This document shows positions 1 through 11,800 of a stretch of 55,000 nucleotides of DNA, in pieces. Below the pieces are notes generated by a model that saw nothing but the letters and a program-made list of their open reading frames with translations, was not told the DNA's origin and did no database searches. A program made the translations under genes and the position numbers. Positions within the stretch are counted from its first letter, which is position 1, and each line of letters opens with the position of its first letter. This DNA comes from Plasmodium brasilianum (taxonomy: Eukaryota; Apicomplexa; Aconoidasida; Haemosporida; Plasmodiidae), in the NCBI RefSeq assembly GCF_023973825.1, contig NW_027122924.1:1-55000 (forward strand), in the 5' to 3' direction.

Positions 1-2362
1 AAAAAAAAAAAAAAAGACAGCAAAATAGATGAAATGTACAAAGAGCTATCCATATTAAATTTAAATTTTCGTATCTCCAATGAAAAAAGAAATAATGAGG
101 GGAAAAAAGGCAAAGAAAAGGAAGATAGGGGAAGGAAAAACGAATTTAAGGGAGTAAACAAGGACATAAGTAAGAAGAAGGCAAAAAAGAAAGAGATGAA
201 GATGAAGAAGTAGAAACAAGAAGAAGAAAATGAAAAAGAAAATACAAAAGAAGAGAAATTAAAAGAAAAAGAAAATACAAAAGAAGAGAAATTAAAAGAA
301 AAAGAAAATACAAAAGAAGAGAAAATAAAAGAAAAAGAAGAAACAAAAGAAAACGCAAAAGCAAAAGAAAACGCAAAAGCAAAAGAAAATGCAAAAGCAA
401 AAGAAAATACAAAAGCAAAAGAAAATGCAAAAGAGAGCTTAAATGATAGTGAGGATAATCAGTTAAAGGGAAAAAAGGAATACAATGTTCAGGAGCACTG
501 GGATGAGGATTTAAAATATAGCGAAAAGACCTTTTTTAATGCAGAAGAGTGTAATAGAAGTGCGAGTAATTATGCAAGAAATTATGCAACCTATTATGGA
601 ACTATTTTGCATGTGCACATGCATAGTAATAGTGCAGAACAAACTGTGGTCACCTCTATATGTGGAAAGGATGCAGCGCAGAGCGCTGATGAAGTTATAC
701 CAGTTAATAATGGAAATAATGGTGATAGCACAGTTGGCACGATTCTACCTTATGAAGGAGACCAGAACACATTTGGTAGTAGTAGTAGTAGTTCTAAAAA
801 CACGAGTGGACATAATTTATATATGACATTTCTAGAAAAAACAAATAAAAATTATATGAACAGAAGTTATATAAATAAAATGAGTTCAGAGGAAAACTAT
901 TATGAGGATATTAACCCGGCACATAAGAAAAAAAGAATACTTTCCAGTGTAAATGAGAGTGAAAATGAAAATAGTAGTGTAGATAGTGATTTAATAAATG
1001 ACGTTATTTCGAAAGAAAATATGGGTTCAGAGGTAGAAGCGGCTGTAGAAATACCAAGTGCGGACCGCAAAAATAAATATACAAACAAAAGGTCACTCAA
1101 GAAGTCGTATAGCAGCAACACAAACAGTAGAAGCATTATTAAGAAATCTCCTACAAAATTGTTAGCAGGTTTTATTTTTAAAAAGAAAGAAATAAGATAT
1201 GCAATGGAAAAAGGGGAAGAAGGAATTCTATCAAGAAAGTATTATGCGAACAAACAACAAAAAGGTGCTTGTGTAAACGAAGTAGATATTTCTCTAGTAT
1301 GTTCCCAGAACAGTTTTGTAACAGGTACTATTATTATATTGTTAGTATTTTAACTTTTGAACAATACACAGTTGTCATATTGAGTCAGATACATATAACT
1401 AAGTGTGTACGTTAGACGCGATTTTATTTGTATGTGCATATATTCTTATATATTTGCGTATGTGAACATTTTTGTTTTAATGTTAATTTTAGTGTTAATT
1501 TTAATTTTTTTTTTTTTTTTTTTAAGGATTACATTTTTATGATCGATTACACCCATGCGCAGGATTACCCCTCGTCCAACAGGTTTAAGCATATATCAAT
1601 AATAAAAATATTGCAACAATAAAAATATAACAGTAACAATAAAAATATAACAGTAACAATAAAAATATAACAGTAACAATAAAAATATAACAGTAACAAT
1701 AAAAATATAACAGTAACAATAAAAATTTAACAGTAACAATAAAAATATAACAGTAACAATAAAAATATAACAGTAACAATAAAAATTTAACAGTAACAAT
1801 AAAAATATAACAGTAACAATAAAAATATAACAGTAACAATAAAAATATTGCAACAATAAAAATATAACAGTAACAATAAAAATATAACAGTAACAATAAA
1901 AATATAACAGTAACAATAAAAATAAATGTGGAGGAGTCGCTAAAAAACGGAGCATATAAATGATAAATTGGAAGGAGTGATAAGTTATATAGCAAACACA
2001 CGTTAAATGGTTTTTATTTTGTTTTATTTTGTTTTATTTTGTTTTATTTTGTTTTATTTTGTTTTATTTTGTTTTTGTTTTATTTTATTATATATATATA
2101 TTTTTTTTTTATTATATATATATTTTTATTATATATATATATATATTTTTTATTTTATTATATATTTATTTTTCAGAGTTTGCTTGGAGGTTTTAAGTTA
2201 GACCTGAATTTGTACTGCATTAGGATGGAGCTAAATGGACAGTATTGTTCATTTACCTATCAGAATGATTTGGTATAACCAAAACGATATATTTTTCTTT
2301 TTTTTCATCAAAAGTAATTGCGTTTCATTCGATTTGGTTGTATATTTATTTGTTTGTTTTTA

Positions 2363-2403
<41 letters not shown>

Positions 2404-2740
2404 AATTCTAGGTAGGGTATATCGACAAGGGGGAAAAAATAAAAATCTTTTTGAAGAATCAGGAAAGATGCTATGAGATAGGGGATTTTTTTTACATTCC
2501 TCCATTTTCAAACTTTTTAGCTATTAATAAAAGCAGGTATAAATTAGGGGGGGAGGTGGAAAAATGAATATAAATATAAACTGTACTTTGTGATGTTCGC
2601 TTCACGTTGTTACTGTTATAATTATTATTATTAGTTGTTACTATTTGTCATTGGTGTTGTAATTATTTGTACTTTTTTTTTTTTCTTTTTTTTTTTCCAG
2701 ATGCGAGTGTATTTTATACGTCTGTCCAGTAAAAAAGTGA
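1..2740 (+). CDS. SEA1: SEA1/CENP-C-like protein, 3' part (5'-truncated by window)
   Basis: Seen: frame 1 is open from base 1 except for a TAG at 211-213. Four small 3' exons follow. My model is 1-1324, 1527-1582, 2177-2272, 2412-2536 and 2701-2740 (stop TGA); it sums to 547 codons and every intron is GT-AG with a T-rich 3' end. The first exon encodes Lys/Glu-rich repeats, a Ser run and basic patches such as KKKRIL. The last three exons encode a compact domain with GYIDKGEKIKIFL, YEIGDFFYIPPFSNFLAI and CECILYVCPVKK, shaped like the C-terminal cupin of CENP-C/Mif2. Known: SEA1 is, as I recall, next to VPS13 in P. falciparum and acts in nuclear segregation near centromeres. Inference: this is its orthologue and a CENP-C relative. 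The join at 1324/1527 is uncertain; 1317/1527 with exon 3 starting at 2179 also stays in frame. Confidence 0.6.
214..440 (+). repeat. Coding Lys/Glu-rich tandem repeat in the SEA1-like gene
   Basis: A 27-bp unit encoding about KEKENTKEE (three copies) runs into an 18-bp unit encoding KENAKA (about five copies). The block is purine-rich on the coding strand. It begins directly after the in-frame TAG. Confidence 0.85.
1598..1925 (+). repeat. 20-bp minisatellite inside SEA1-like intron 2
   Basis: About 16 tandem copies of a 20-bp unit containing AACAGTAACAATAAAAATAT. Some copies have a T substitution, and shortened TTGCAA variants occur at both ends. It fills more than half of the 594-bp intron 1583-2176. 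The rest of the intron is a (GTTTTATTTT)n tract at about 2017-2077 and TA-rich DNA up to the acceptor at 2176. Confidence 0.9.
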
Positions 2741-2917
2741 AGAGCAGGCACATAATTATTTTTTTCATATTTTGTTCAGAACAGTTATATTAGTTTAATA
2801 TCCTGTTACGAATATTTTTCGGTGTTTACATTTAACTGTCATCTTGGAAGTTTTCTATGAAGTTTTCCTGTCAATACGGGAAAGAAGGAAAAAAAGAAAG
2901 AACTGGAAATTGCATTT

Positions 2918-2949
<32 letters not shown>

Positions 2950-3215
2950 TATTTACATATACATAACAATTTACGCTTTTTGATAAATCTTTTTCTGAAT
3001 TTTTATTTTCAGAATAGACAATTGTACTTAACATTGAATGGCATAGGTGCTCGTTTTGATTGAATATATATATATATGTGCCTTTTAATAATAATAAAAA
3101 GTGAAAAACATGATAAATAATATGAAAAAGATAAGAATATGTGATGAAAATCATCAAATTGGGGAGCCCCGTCTATATGTAATTATAAAGCATAATTTAG
3201 TTATATGCATATATT

Positions 3216-3258
<43 letters not shown>

Positions 3259-3772
3259 TAGCAGAATGTGGTAAAAATGATAAAATTATACGCGGTTATA
3301 AATATGAAGAATGTGTGTATATACATTTTTTTTTCTCCATCGAAATTTTTTTTTTTTTTTTTTCCTTTTTTGTATACATATATATATATATAATACATAT
3401 ACATGTAAACGTATATATGTATATGTAAACGTATATATGTATATGTAAACATATATATGTATATGTATACGTATATATGTATATGTATACGTATATATTA
3501 TACATGTAATTGAGGGAGAAATATATATATATACACATATATATATATATGCACACCATAAAAATTGTAAAAAAAAAAAAAAAAAATTGTTCCGTAAATT
3601 TTCTTTTTCTACGTTTTACCCCTTTTTTTTTTTTTTTTTTTTAGTTGCAATTTAACTTTACATAAATTTAATTATATACATTAAAACTTCATTAATATTG
3701 TAATATTTGTTTTATATCACAACAGAGGTAACAACTTTCTATATTCTGAAAAAAGGGGGAGTGGAAAAAACG

Positions 3773-3808
<36 letters not shown>

Positions 3809-4431
3809 AAGTTTATATAGGTACGTATAACATATATATGTATATATACATTATGTAAAAAACTATGTATACATATACATATATAATATTATTTACTCGT
3901 ACATTATTGCATGTACATACGTATAGGTAATATTACAATAACGTGTTATTAAATAATGCATTTCTGTAAATTAAATCATTTTATTTATTTTTCTAACTTT
4001 TCAACGTGTTTATTGAAAAAAATTAATTATTTTTTATTAGTTTAAAAATATTATTACGTCATTTTAAATAATTGAAAACTTATTTGTTTCCCGTTTCTTT
4101 ATTTGAAAATATAATTTAAAAGTAATGCATTATTTTTTAAAATTTTGTAGATGGCATTCATTCATTTATTTATTTTATTACTTTAATTATTTATTACTTT
4201 ATTTATTCATTTAATTATTTATTCATTTAATTATTTATTCATTTAATTATTTATTCATTTAATTATTTATTCATTTAATTATTTATTATATTTATTAATT
4301 TATTTTTTTTTTTCTTTATGAAATTTTACAATATATTATTATTATATTATATATAGATTTCATAGAAGTAACGTCGTAACGTACATTTATGTGTTTATAT
4401 ATGTATGTACAGTGTTTATGTATGTATAATA

Positions 4432-4605
4432 ACAGGTATGTATAGTAAACATGTACGTATAGTAAACATGTACGTATAGTAAACATGTACGTATAGTAAA
4501 CATGTACGTATAGTAAACATGTACGTATAGTAAACATGTACGTATAGTAAACATGTACGTATAGTAAACATGTACGTATAGTAAACTTGTGCGTGTAGTA
4601 AACAT
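4432..4605. repeat. 17-bp intergenic minisatellite
   Basis: About ten near-identical copies of GTAAACATGTACGTATA, with variant copies at the right end. Because 17 is not a multiple of three, all three antisense frames stay open, which produces spurious overlapping open frames. Confidence 0.9.
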
Positions 4606-4618
4606 GTGCATATATATT

Positions 4619-4656
<38 letters not shown>

Positions 4657-5390
4657 GATGTAACATATTGATGTTCTGATAAGCAGTTACAGATTTGCAT
4701 AATTTATTACTCCATTTTAATTACTATTTAGAAAAGTTTTTATTTCATTTAAAATTTTTTAATAGTATATCCTCCTTTTTTTTAAAACTCATATATTTAG
4801 TAACGATTCATGTTTATATATGTGTGCGTAAATATACATAGATTGGTATATGTATATGGTACACAGATACGTATGTGTAAATATACGTACAATTTTATGT
4901 GTATATTTATATTTATACATATGTTAAATTTTTTTTTCCATGTATTTGTTAATTAAAAATATACAGAGAGTAAAAGCTATACAGCTTGCTTATTCTTTCG
5001 CCTATATTATAAAATACATCTCTATATGTGCATATATGCATAAATGCATAAGCATATTACTCGTACCATTGATTTATAAGGTTTTCTATTTAAAGATGCT
5101 AATATAGAAATTTTTTTTTTTTTATTATGTCTAAAATAGTAACAAAAAGAGTAAAATAGAAGAAGGGTATATACAATTTTCACATTACATTATTTAAGTA
5201 TTTGCGTATTTCGCTATTTCCTTTTTTTGACGTAATTTGTGTATATGTATAGACATGTACAGATACAGTCCGATACGCACTGATATATAATAACATGCAC
5301 AAGCGTGTACCATCACGTACTATTACGTAGTAGCATGAACTAACGTGCACAGATATGTAAAAGCATTACATATGAATATAGACATACAAA

Positions 5391-5560
5391 TATACACCCA
5401 GACATACACCTAGACATACACCTAGACATACACCTAGACATACACCTAGACATACACCTAGACATACACCCAGACATACACCTAGACATACACCTAGACA
5501 TACACCTAGACATACACCTAGACAATACACCTAGACATACACCCAGATACACACCAACGA
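5391..5560. repeat. 12-bp minisatellite just upstream of VPS13
   Basis: About 13 copies of ACACCTAGACAT with ACCCAG variants, ending about 30 bp before the ATG at 5589. It is non-coding on the sense strand. Confidence 0.88.
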
Positions 5561-5588
5561 ATACATCAATGTATAACCTTTTCAAATA

Positions 5589-5795
5589 ATGATAAAGGCA
5601 CTGTACAAAAGTATAGTTAACTTTTTATTATCGTCTTTTTTTGAAAATATTGAAGAAAAGCAGTTACAGACATCTCTGATAAGAGGAAAAGTACATTTAC
5701 AAAATGTAAAAATTAAAAAAAATTTCTGTAATTTTTTGTATCTGCCTTATACCATCAAGTATGGATACATCCGTTCGCTAGACTTACAGGTGGGT

Positions 5796-5831
<36 letters not shown>

Positions 5832-8800
5832 ACACATATATATATTTATGTGTATATATATTAATGTGTATATATATTAATGTGTATATATATTAATGTG
5901 TATATATATTAATGTGTATATATATTTATGTGTATATATATTTATGTGTATATATATTCATGTGTATATATATTTATGTGTATATATATTTATGTGTATA
6001 TATATTCATGTGTATATATATTAATGTGTATATATATTCATGTGTATATATATTTATGTGTATATATATTCATGTGTATATATATTAATGTGTATATATA
6101 TTAATGTGTATATATATTAATGTGTATATATATTCATGTGTATATATATTTATGTGTATATATATTCATGTGTATATATATACGTGTGTATATGTATATA
6201 TACACGCTTGGAAACAATACTACCATCGTAGACATTTTTTTTCAAAACTGCTTATTCAGCTATACTTACGCTTTCTCATTACCATGTTACGTTGTTGCAT
6301 GGCTGCAGCCACTTCGTTCATGCTCTGCCTTGCAGCAGATATGTTTAGTTTTATCTCGTAATATAAATTTTTTCCTTATTATTATTATTATTATTATTTT
6401 TTTTTTTCATCTCCTCTTGAACGTCTTCATCTACGTGCTCTTATGCCTCGTATTTACTGACCATTTTTTAGATCCCCTTGTTGTACCTATTTCAAAAAGC
6501 GACGTTAAAAATAAGCGATGTTGTTATAGTTGTGAACGAAAAGAATTTCAATGACTTCAATATAGATGAAGAAATAAATGGAATAAAAGAAGCAAAAAAG
6601 AATAATTTAAAAATTGAAGATATTAATAATAATGAAAATGATTTAAATAAGAAAATAAATAAAGGAATAAATTATCTTTTGTATGAACTGTATAATAATA
6701 TGTCTATTGATATTGAAAATGTGGAAATAATATTAGAGAGCTCAGAAAAGAAAAAAAATATTGTAGGTTTATTTGTAAAAAATATTACTAGCGTTAAGAG
6801 TCATAATTTTGGAAATAAGATATGCAAAGAGTTTTCATTTGTTGATATTATATTCTATATGGAAGATGATAAAGCTAAATATGCAATAAATAAAATAATA
6901 AAAAAGGAAAAAAGGAAAAAAAAAAAAAATAAAAAAAATATTAATGAAGAAGAAATGTACAATAAAATAAAAGAAGTTTGTAATGATTTACATAAAAATA
7001 AATATATCATTTCAGCTATCCCTGGAATTATATTCAGTACTAAATTTTGTATAAGTAATTGTACGGATTATATTTACAACAATGCAAAATTTATTTTTAA
7101 AAAAAACAATTACTTTGATTTAACTTGCTCTCATTGTCATAAATACCTTTTTCAATGTAAACAAATCAAACAAGATAAGAATATTTTTCAAAATATATTT
7201 ATAACAAAAGAAAAAATTCAAGAAAGGAATAAAGAGTTGCATGCAGAACTGAAGAGCAAGGGCGACAACAACTCTGCATTAGAAGCAATAGAACAAAAAA
7301 AAATTAAGAACACTGCAGGAGGGAGCACTCAAATCGGCGGGAGTAACAGCGTCGATGGGTGTAACCGCGTCGATGGGTGTAACAGTGTCGATGGGAATAA
7401 CAGCATTGGTGGGAGTAATAACGTCGGAGGGAGCAACAACATCGGTGGGAGCAACAACATCGGTGGAAGTAACAACATTGGTGGAAGTAACAACATTGGT
7501 GGAAGTAACAACATTGGTGGAAGTAACAACATTGGTGGAAGTAACAACATTGGTGGAAGTAACAACATCGGTGGGAGTAACAACATCGGTGGGAGTAACA
7601 ACATCGGTGGGAGTAACAACATCGATGGAAGTACTAATGGCAGTGGCAAGGGTGGACCCACAGATATGGGCCATGTGGAAGATGAAAACAGTAACCCGTA
7701 CTACGCTGAGAATGATATACCAAAGGGTTTCATTACGAAAGCACAGGATAGTGAAAAAGTGCCGGAAATTATAGATGATGAACAATTAAAAGACGAAATG
7801 AACAAGAAAAGAAACAAAATGAATGAAAGAAATAAGAGGAATAAAATAAGTAAGAGAAGTATGTACTACCGAATTCGAGATAAAAACGAGTGTCACATTG
7901 AAAAAATTGACGTTTTGGAAGAGAATATAAATATAAGAGAAAATGAATACATGAATTTTGAGTTACAGATAGATAAATTAAATTTTAGATTATCCTTTAA
8001 ACAACTAAATTACATTTTTGAAATAATAAATTATTATGTTGTGTACAGCTGTTGTGTTAATGGACTTAGTTTAGAAGAGTGGTTAAATATACCTGAGATA
8101 AAGGATATATTAATATATAAAAGAGAATTATATAAAAAGAAAAAAAAAGAAAAATACGATAAAGATTTTATTGAAAAATTTGAATACACACATAGTTTCC
8201 AAATCATTTCAAGTTTAAAGAAGCTAGTAGAAAAAACAACAAAGGGAAGAGGAGAGTTTACTACTGCTACTTCTACTACTACCAATTCATCTACAAAACG
8301 GACCAAAGACATATCAGTTAATTGTAGCCTTAAAATTACTATTAAGGAAGCTTGTTTAAATATATACAGTTTTGGAAAAACTAATAAAATTCTTCAACTA
8401 AATGTAAATCATTTTGAACATATAGTTAAAGCATATATTAATAATGATTTTGCTTATCATGTATTACTAAACGATGTTAGCCTTTTTTTTATTTATAAAG
8501 ATAAGAAATATCCTCTCTTAGAACTGATAAGAGGTAACACCATATCAGAAAGAGGCAAAAAAGATGATAAAAATAGGGAGAGTTTAAAAAAAACAAAAAG
8601 AAAAAGCAAAAACTACTTGTTCAACATGAACCTGTGTAACAGTGCAATTGGTAGTATAAACAGAATGAACAGTGTCAATTTGCTTAGTGATGTTAATCTG
8701 GCAAGCAATACCAATACAACAAATGATGTTGATGCTGCTAAAGGTGCTATCGGTAATAATGATGCTAATATTTCTTCCTTCCAAAGCAGCGAGTGCGTGG

Positions 8801-11800
8801 TCCCTACAAAGAACGAAGCGAATAGCACGCTCTCTAGCGATAATATAAAAACAAGTGAAACGAAAAATAAAGACAAGCAGAAAATAAAAAATATCATGGA
8901 TGAAAGAACGGATAGTATATATTTAAATAATAACAACCAAGGAAAGAATACATATGTACAAGAAGCATCATTATCGTCAAACGACTCGGTTAGAGAGCCT
9001 TCCTTTTATCTATTTGTTTATAAAATATTTGATACTTCTCAAAGTAAAATGTATATAAAATGTAATAAAAACATAATAGTTACCCTAAGTGTAAAAGAAA
9101 TATATAATATTTTGAATTTAAATTATGACTATAGAACTATAGATTTAGAAAAGAAAATAAAAAGTTTTAAGAGTCTTTATTATTATTATTTATTAGGGAA
9201 AAAGTATTGCAAAGAATTATACATAGCATCAGAAAAAAATTTTGTAGATATGAATATACATTTTATGAACAATATATATGTTAATATTATTATTAACAAA
9301 AATTACTTTCTTCTAATACGTTTAAAAAATTTTTTTTTAAATTCTTTTTTTTTTACAAAAACTAATTTGAGAACTCATCTTAACAGATTGATGATGATAA
9401 CTGAGTATAAGCAAATGAATAAAGGGGCTGAAGATGTACAAGAAAAGTTCGACTATGAAGGAAGCTGTTCTGCCATTGACTTTGACTCTTCGTCTTGTAG
9501 CATATCGGCTAACGAGGTAGAATCTGTGTATTATGACAACGAAATTAGCGAAAGCAAAAGGAGTAGAGGTGGTACAGACAAGCATAGTGAAAGAAGAAAT
9601 AACAACAATTGTTATGAAAAAATAAGTAATAGTCATGATGATGGAGGAAGTAACAATCGAAATATTAATCAGATGAATGAAAAGGTGTTAGTTAATTCAC
9701 AACTTGGCACCGATGATATTAGTGGAGGTTGGGGAAGTATGAAAGAAGGAAATGATCTGAAGGGGAACAACTTAAATTTAAGCAACAACACGAATGATAT
9801 TGATACTTCTAGAACTAATGTACAGCTTGACAGTAATTTGTATGATGATAACAAAGTGACAATGAAATATAGGAAATATTATGAAGATTTTTTGAAACAT
9901 AACAAGTTAGATGATATAGAGGCGGTCAGAAGGGCAAACATGGGCAATGCATACTGTAGCTTCAGCACCACCGGAGAGGACGGCTTATCCAGGGGAAACC
10001 CCATCGCAAAGGATAGCGGAAGTAAGGTTAGTGGGATTAAGGTTAATGGAAACAAGATTAGCGGTAACTGTAATAGAAGCAATAATATCAGTGGTAACTG
10101 CAATACAGGCAATAACATCGGCGATAATCTCAATAGCGGTAGCAAGTACAGCGCTTTGTATAGCTGCGAGTCAAAGGGGCCTCAAAAGAGGCATGACAAT
10201 GGTGGTAGTAGTGGTAGTAGTGGTAGCAGTAATAGTAACAGTAATAATAGTAATAACAATTATAATAATAGTAATAATGGCAAAGTCCGCGGTGAGAGGT
10301 ACAATTTTGGTAGTGAAAAGAACGAGGTGGGCATGGAAAATATAGAGTCCAACAGTACCATGAATATAGAAGAACACATGAATGAGAATGTGAATAATAA
10401 AAAAGAAGTAAATCAGAGAGAGACTGGGGGGGAGGAAAGTCCCATAAGTACAATTGAACAGAAAAGGATAAGTTTTGAATTTTCTGTTTTTATTCTTAAG
10501 AGTTATAACAATGAAAAAATTCAAACAATACTATTACAAAGAAACGAAGCAAATAAAAAATATATATTAAAACCACAAAAACTGTATATAGATGAAATAA
10601 CATACAACTTTAAAGATGGAAATGATAAGAAGTTAACTTTTGCTTATAGTAATTATAAACATTATTTAAGTTTTAACATAGATGATAAAATAATTTTTAA
10701 ATTGATTTATTTTTATTACCATTATAAAAATTATATAGATAACATCTTTGAAAAGTTTGAAAACAAGGAAGCATCGAACTATCTGAACTTAAATACTATT
10801 GATATACGTAGTTATAACACGTTACAAATACTGTTAGATAATGCAGTTACAAATAATAAAAATGAAAAGTGGACCCCTCAGGGTGGAGAAGCTTGTAATA
10901 ATGGCAATCATCATAATAATAGTGGTAATGAATGTAATAGTAGAAATCATCATAATAGTGTTAATCAACGTGACAGTGGCAATCATCCCAATAATTGTAA
11001 TGAACGACAAAACAGCTTTGTTCATAAGTATAACGAGAAGGGAGAAAGTGATACTTGTTTTGAAAGTACAATGAAAAATAAATGCACGTTGGCACTCAGC
11101 CAGGAAGACAAAGATGTTGGTGTATTTCATGAAAAATTCCAGTCTGTTATTGATGTGGGGAGTGTAGGGTTGGAGAATGTAGAAGTTGACAGTGGAAAGG
11201 ATGGAAGTGGAAAGGATGGAAGTGGAAAGGATGGAAGTGGAAAGGATGGAAGTGGAAAGGATGGAAGTGGAAAGGATGGAAGTGGAAAGGATGGAAATGG
11301 AAAGGATGGAAGTGGAAAGGATGGAAGTGGAAAGGATGGAAATGGAAAGGATGGAAGTGGAAAGGGTGAAAATGTAAAGACAGATCTTCCAAAGACGGAA
11401 GGAGAAAAAAAGAGGGAATGCACAGAAAGCATGGTGAACTACTATTCGTATGAAAAAAGAGAAGAGCAACATAACGTAAGAGCATGTAATAAGAACAGTA
11501 ATAGTAATAATAGTGAGTCATGTAATGGAGTAAAGCAAGAAATAATATGTTTTGTAAACAAGATAAAAGTGCATTTGAATAATTATAAAAAAAATAAACG
11601 CATGGTTTCAGCACATCTTGCGGACATTTTACTGTACATATATAATGATGGAAACACTTTAACATTCCTTTTTAACATGAAAAAGTTTAGCGTTCTTAAT
11701 TGTTTATTAAATGAGGACAATAACATCATTAGCAATAATAATCATAATAGTAATAGTAGTCATAATAATTGTAGTAATAGTTATGACAATGGTTATGGCA

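Larger units (their letters stand above)
2741..5588. other. Intergenic region between SEA1-like and VPS13 genes
   Basis: No supportable gene. It holds A and T homopolymers, (TA)n tracts (about 3220-3250 and 3778-3804) and several minisatellites: about 20 bp at 3403-3500, 16 bp at 4196-4290, 17 bp (GTAAACATGTACGTATA, about ten copies) at 4432-4605, and 12 bp (ACACCTAGACAT, about 13 copies) at 5391-5560. The last array ends about 30 bp before the VPS13 start codon, so it probably lies in the 5' UTR or proximal promoter. All open frames here are repeat translations. Confidence 0.8.

Noticed and set aside
146..430. Leu/Phe-rich open frame on the - strand
   Set aside because: Antisense shadow of the Lys/Glu repeat of the SEA1-like gene.
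1585..2001. Two - strand frames of repeated YCYIFIVT-type peptide
   Set aside because: Translation of the 20-bp intronic minisatellite; no start context or complexity.
4316..4700. Three overlapping - strand repeat frames
   Set aside because: The 17-bp array keeps all three frames open; not coding.
6120..6554. + strand frame overlapping VPS13 intron 1 and the start of exon 2
   Set aside because: It begins in the 16-bp minisatellite and conflicts with the VPS13 frame, whose splice at 5789/6472 continues the Chorein domain.
7279..7785. - and + strand frames over the NNIGGS repeat (VVTSTNVVTP-type, LLLPPM-type)
   Set aside because: Periodic shadows of an 18-bp coding repeat in the VPS13 frame.
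11127..11665. HPFHFHPF-type and SFPLPSFP-type - strand frames
   Set aside because: Shadows of the GSGKD coding repeat.
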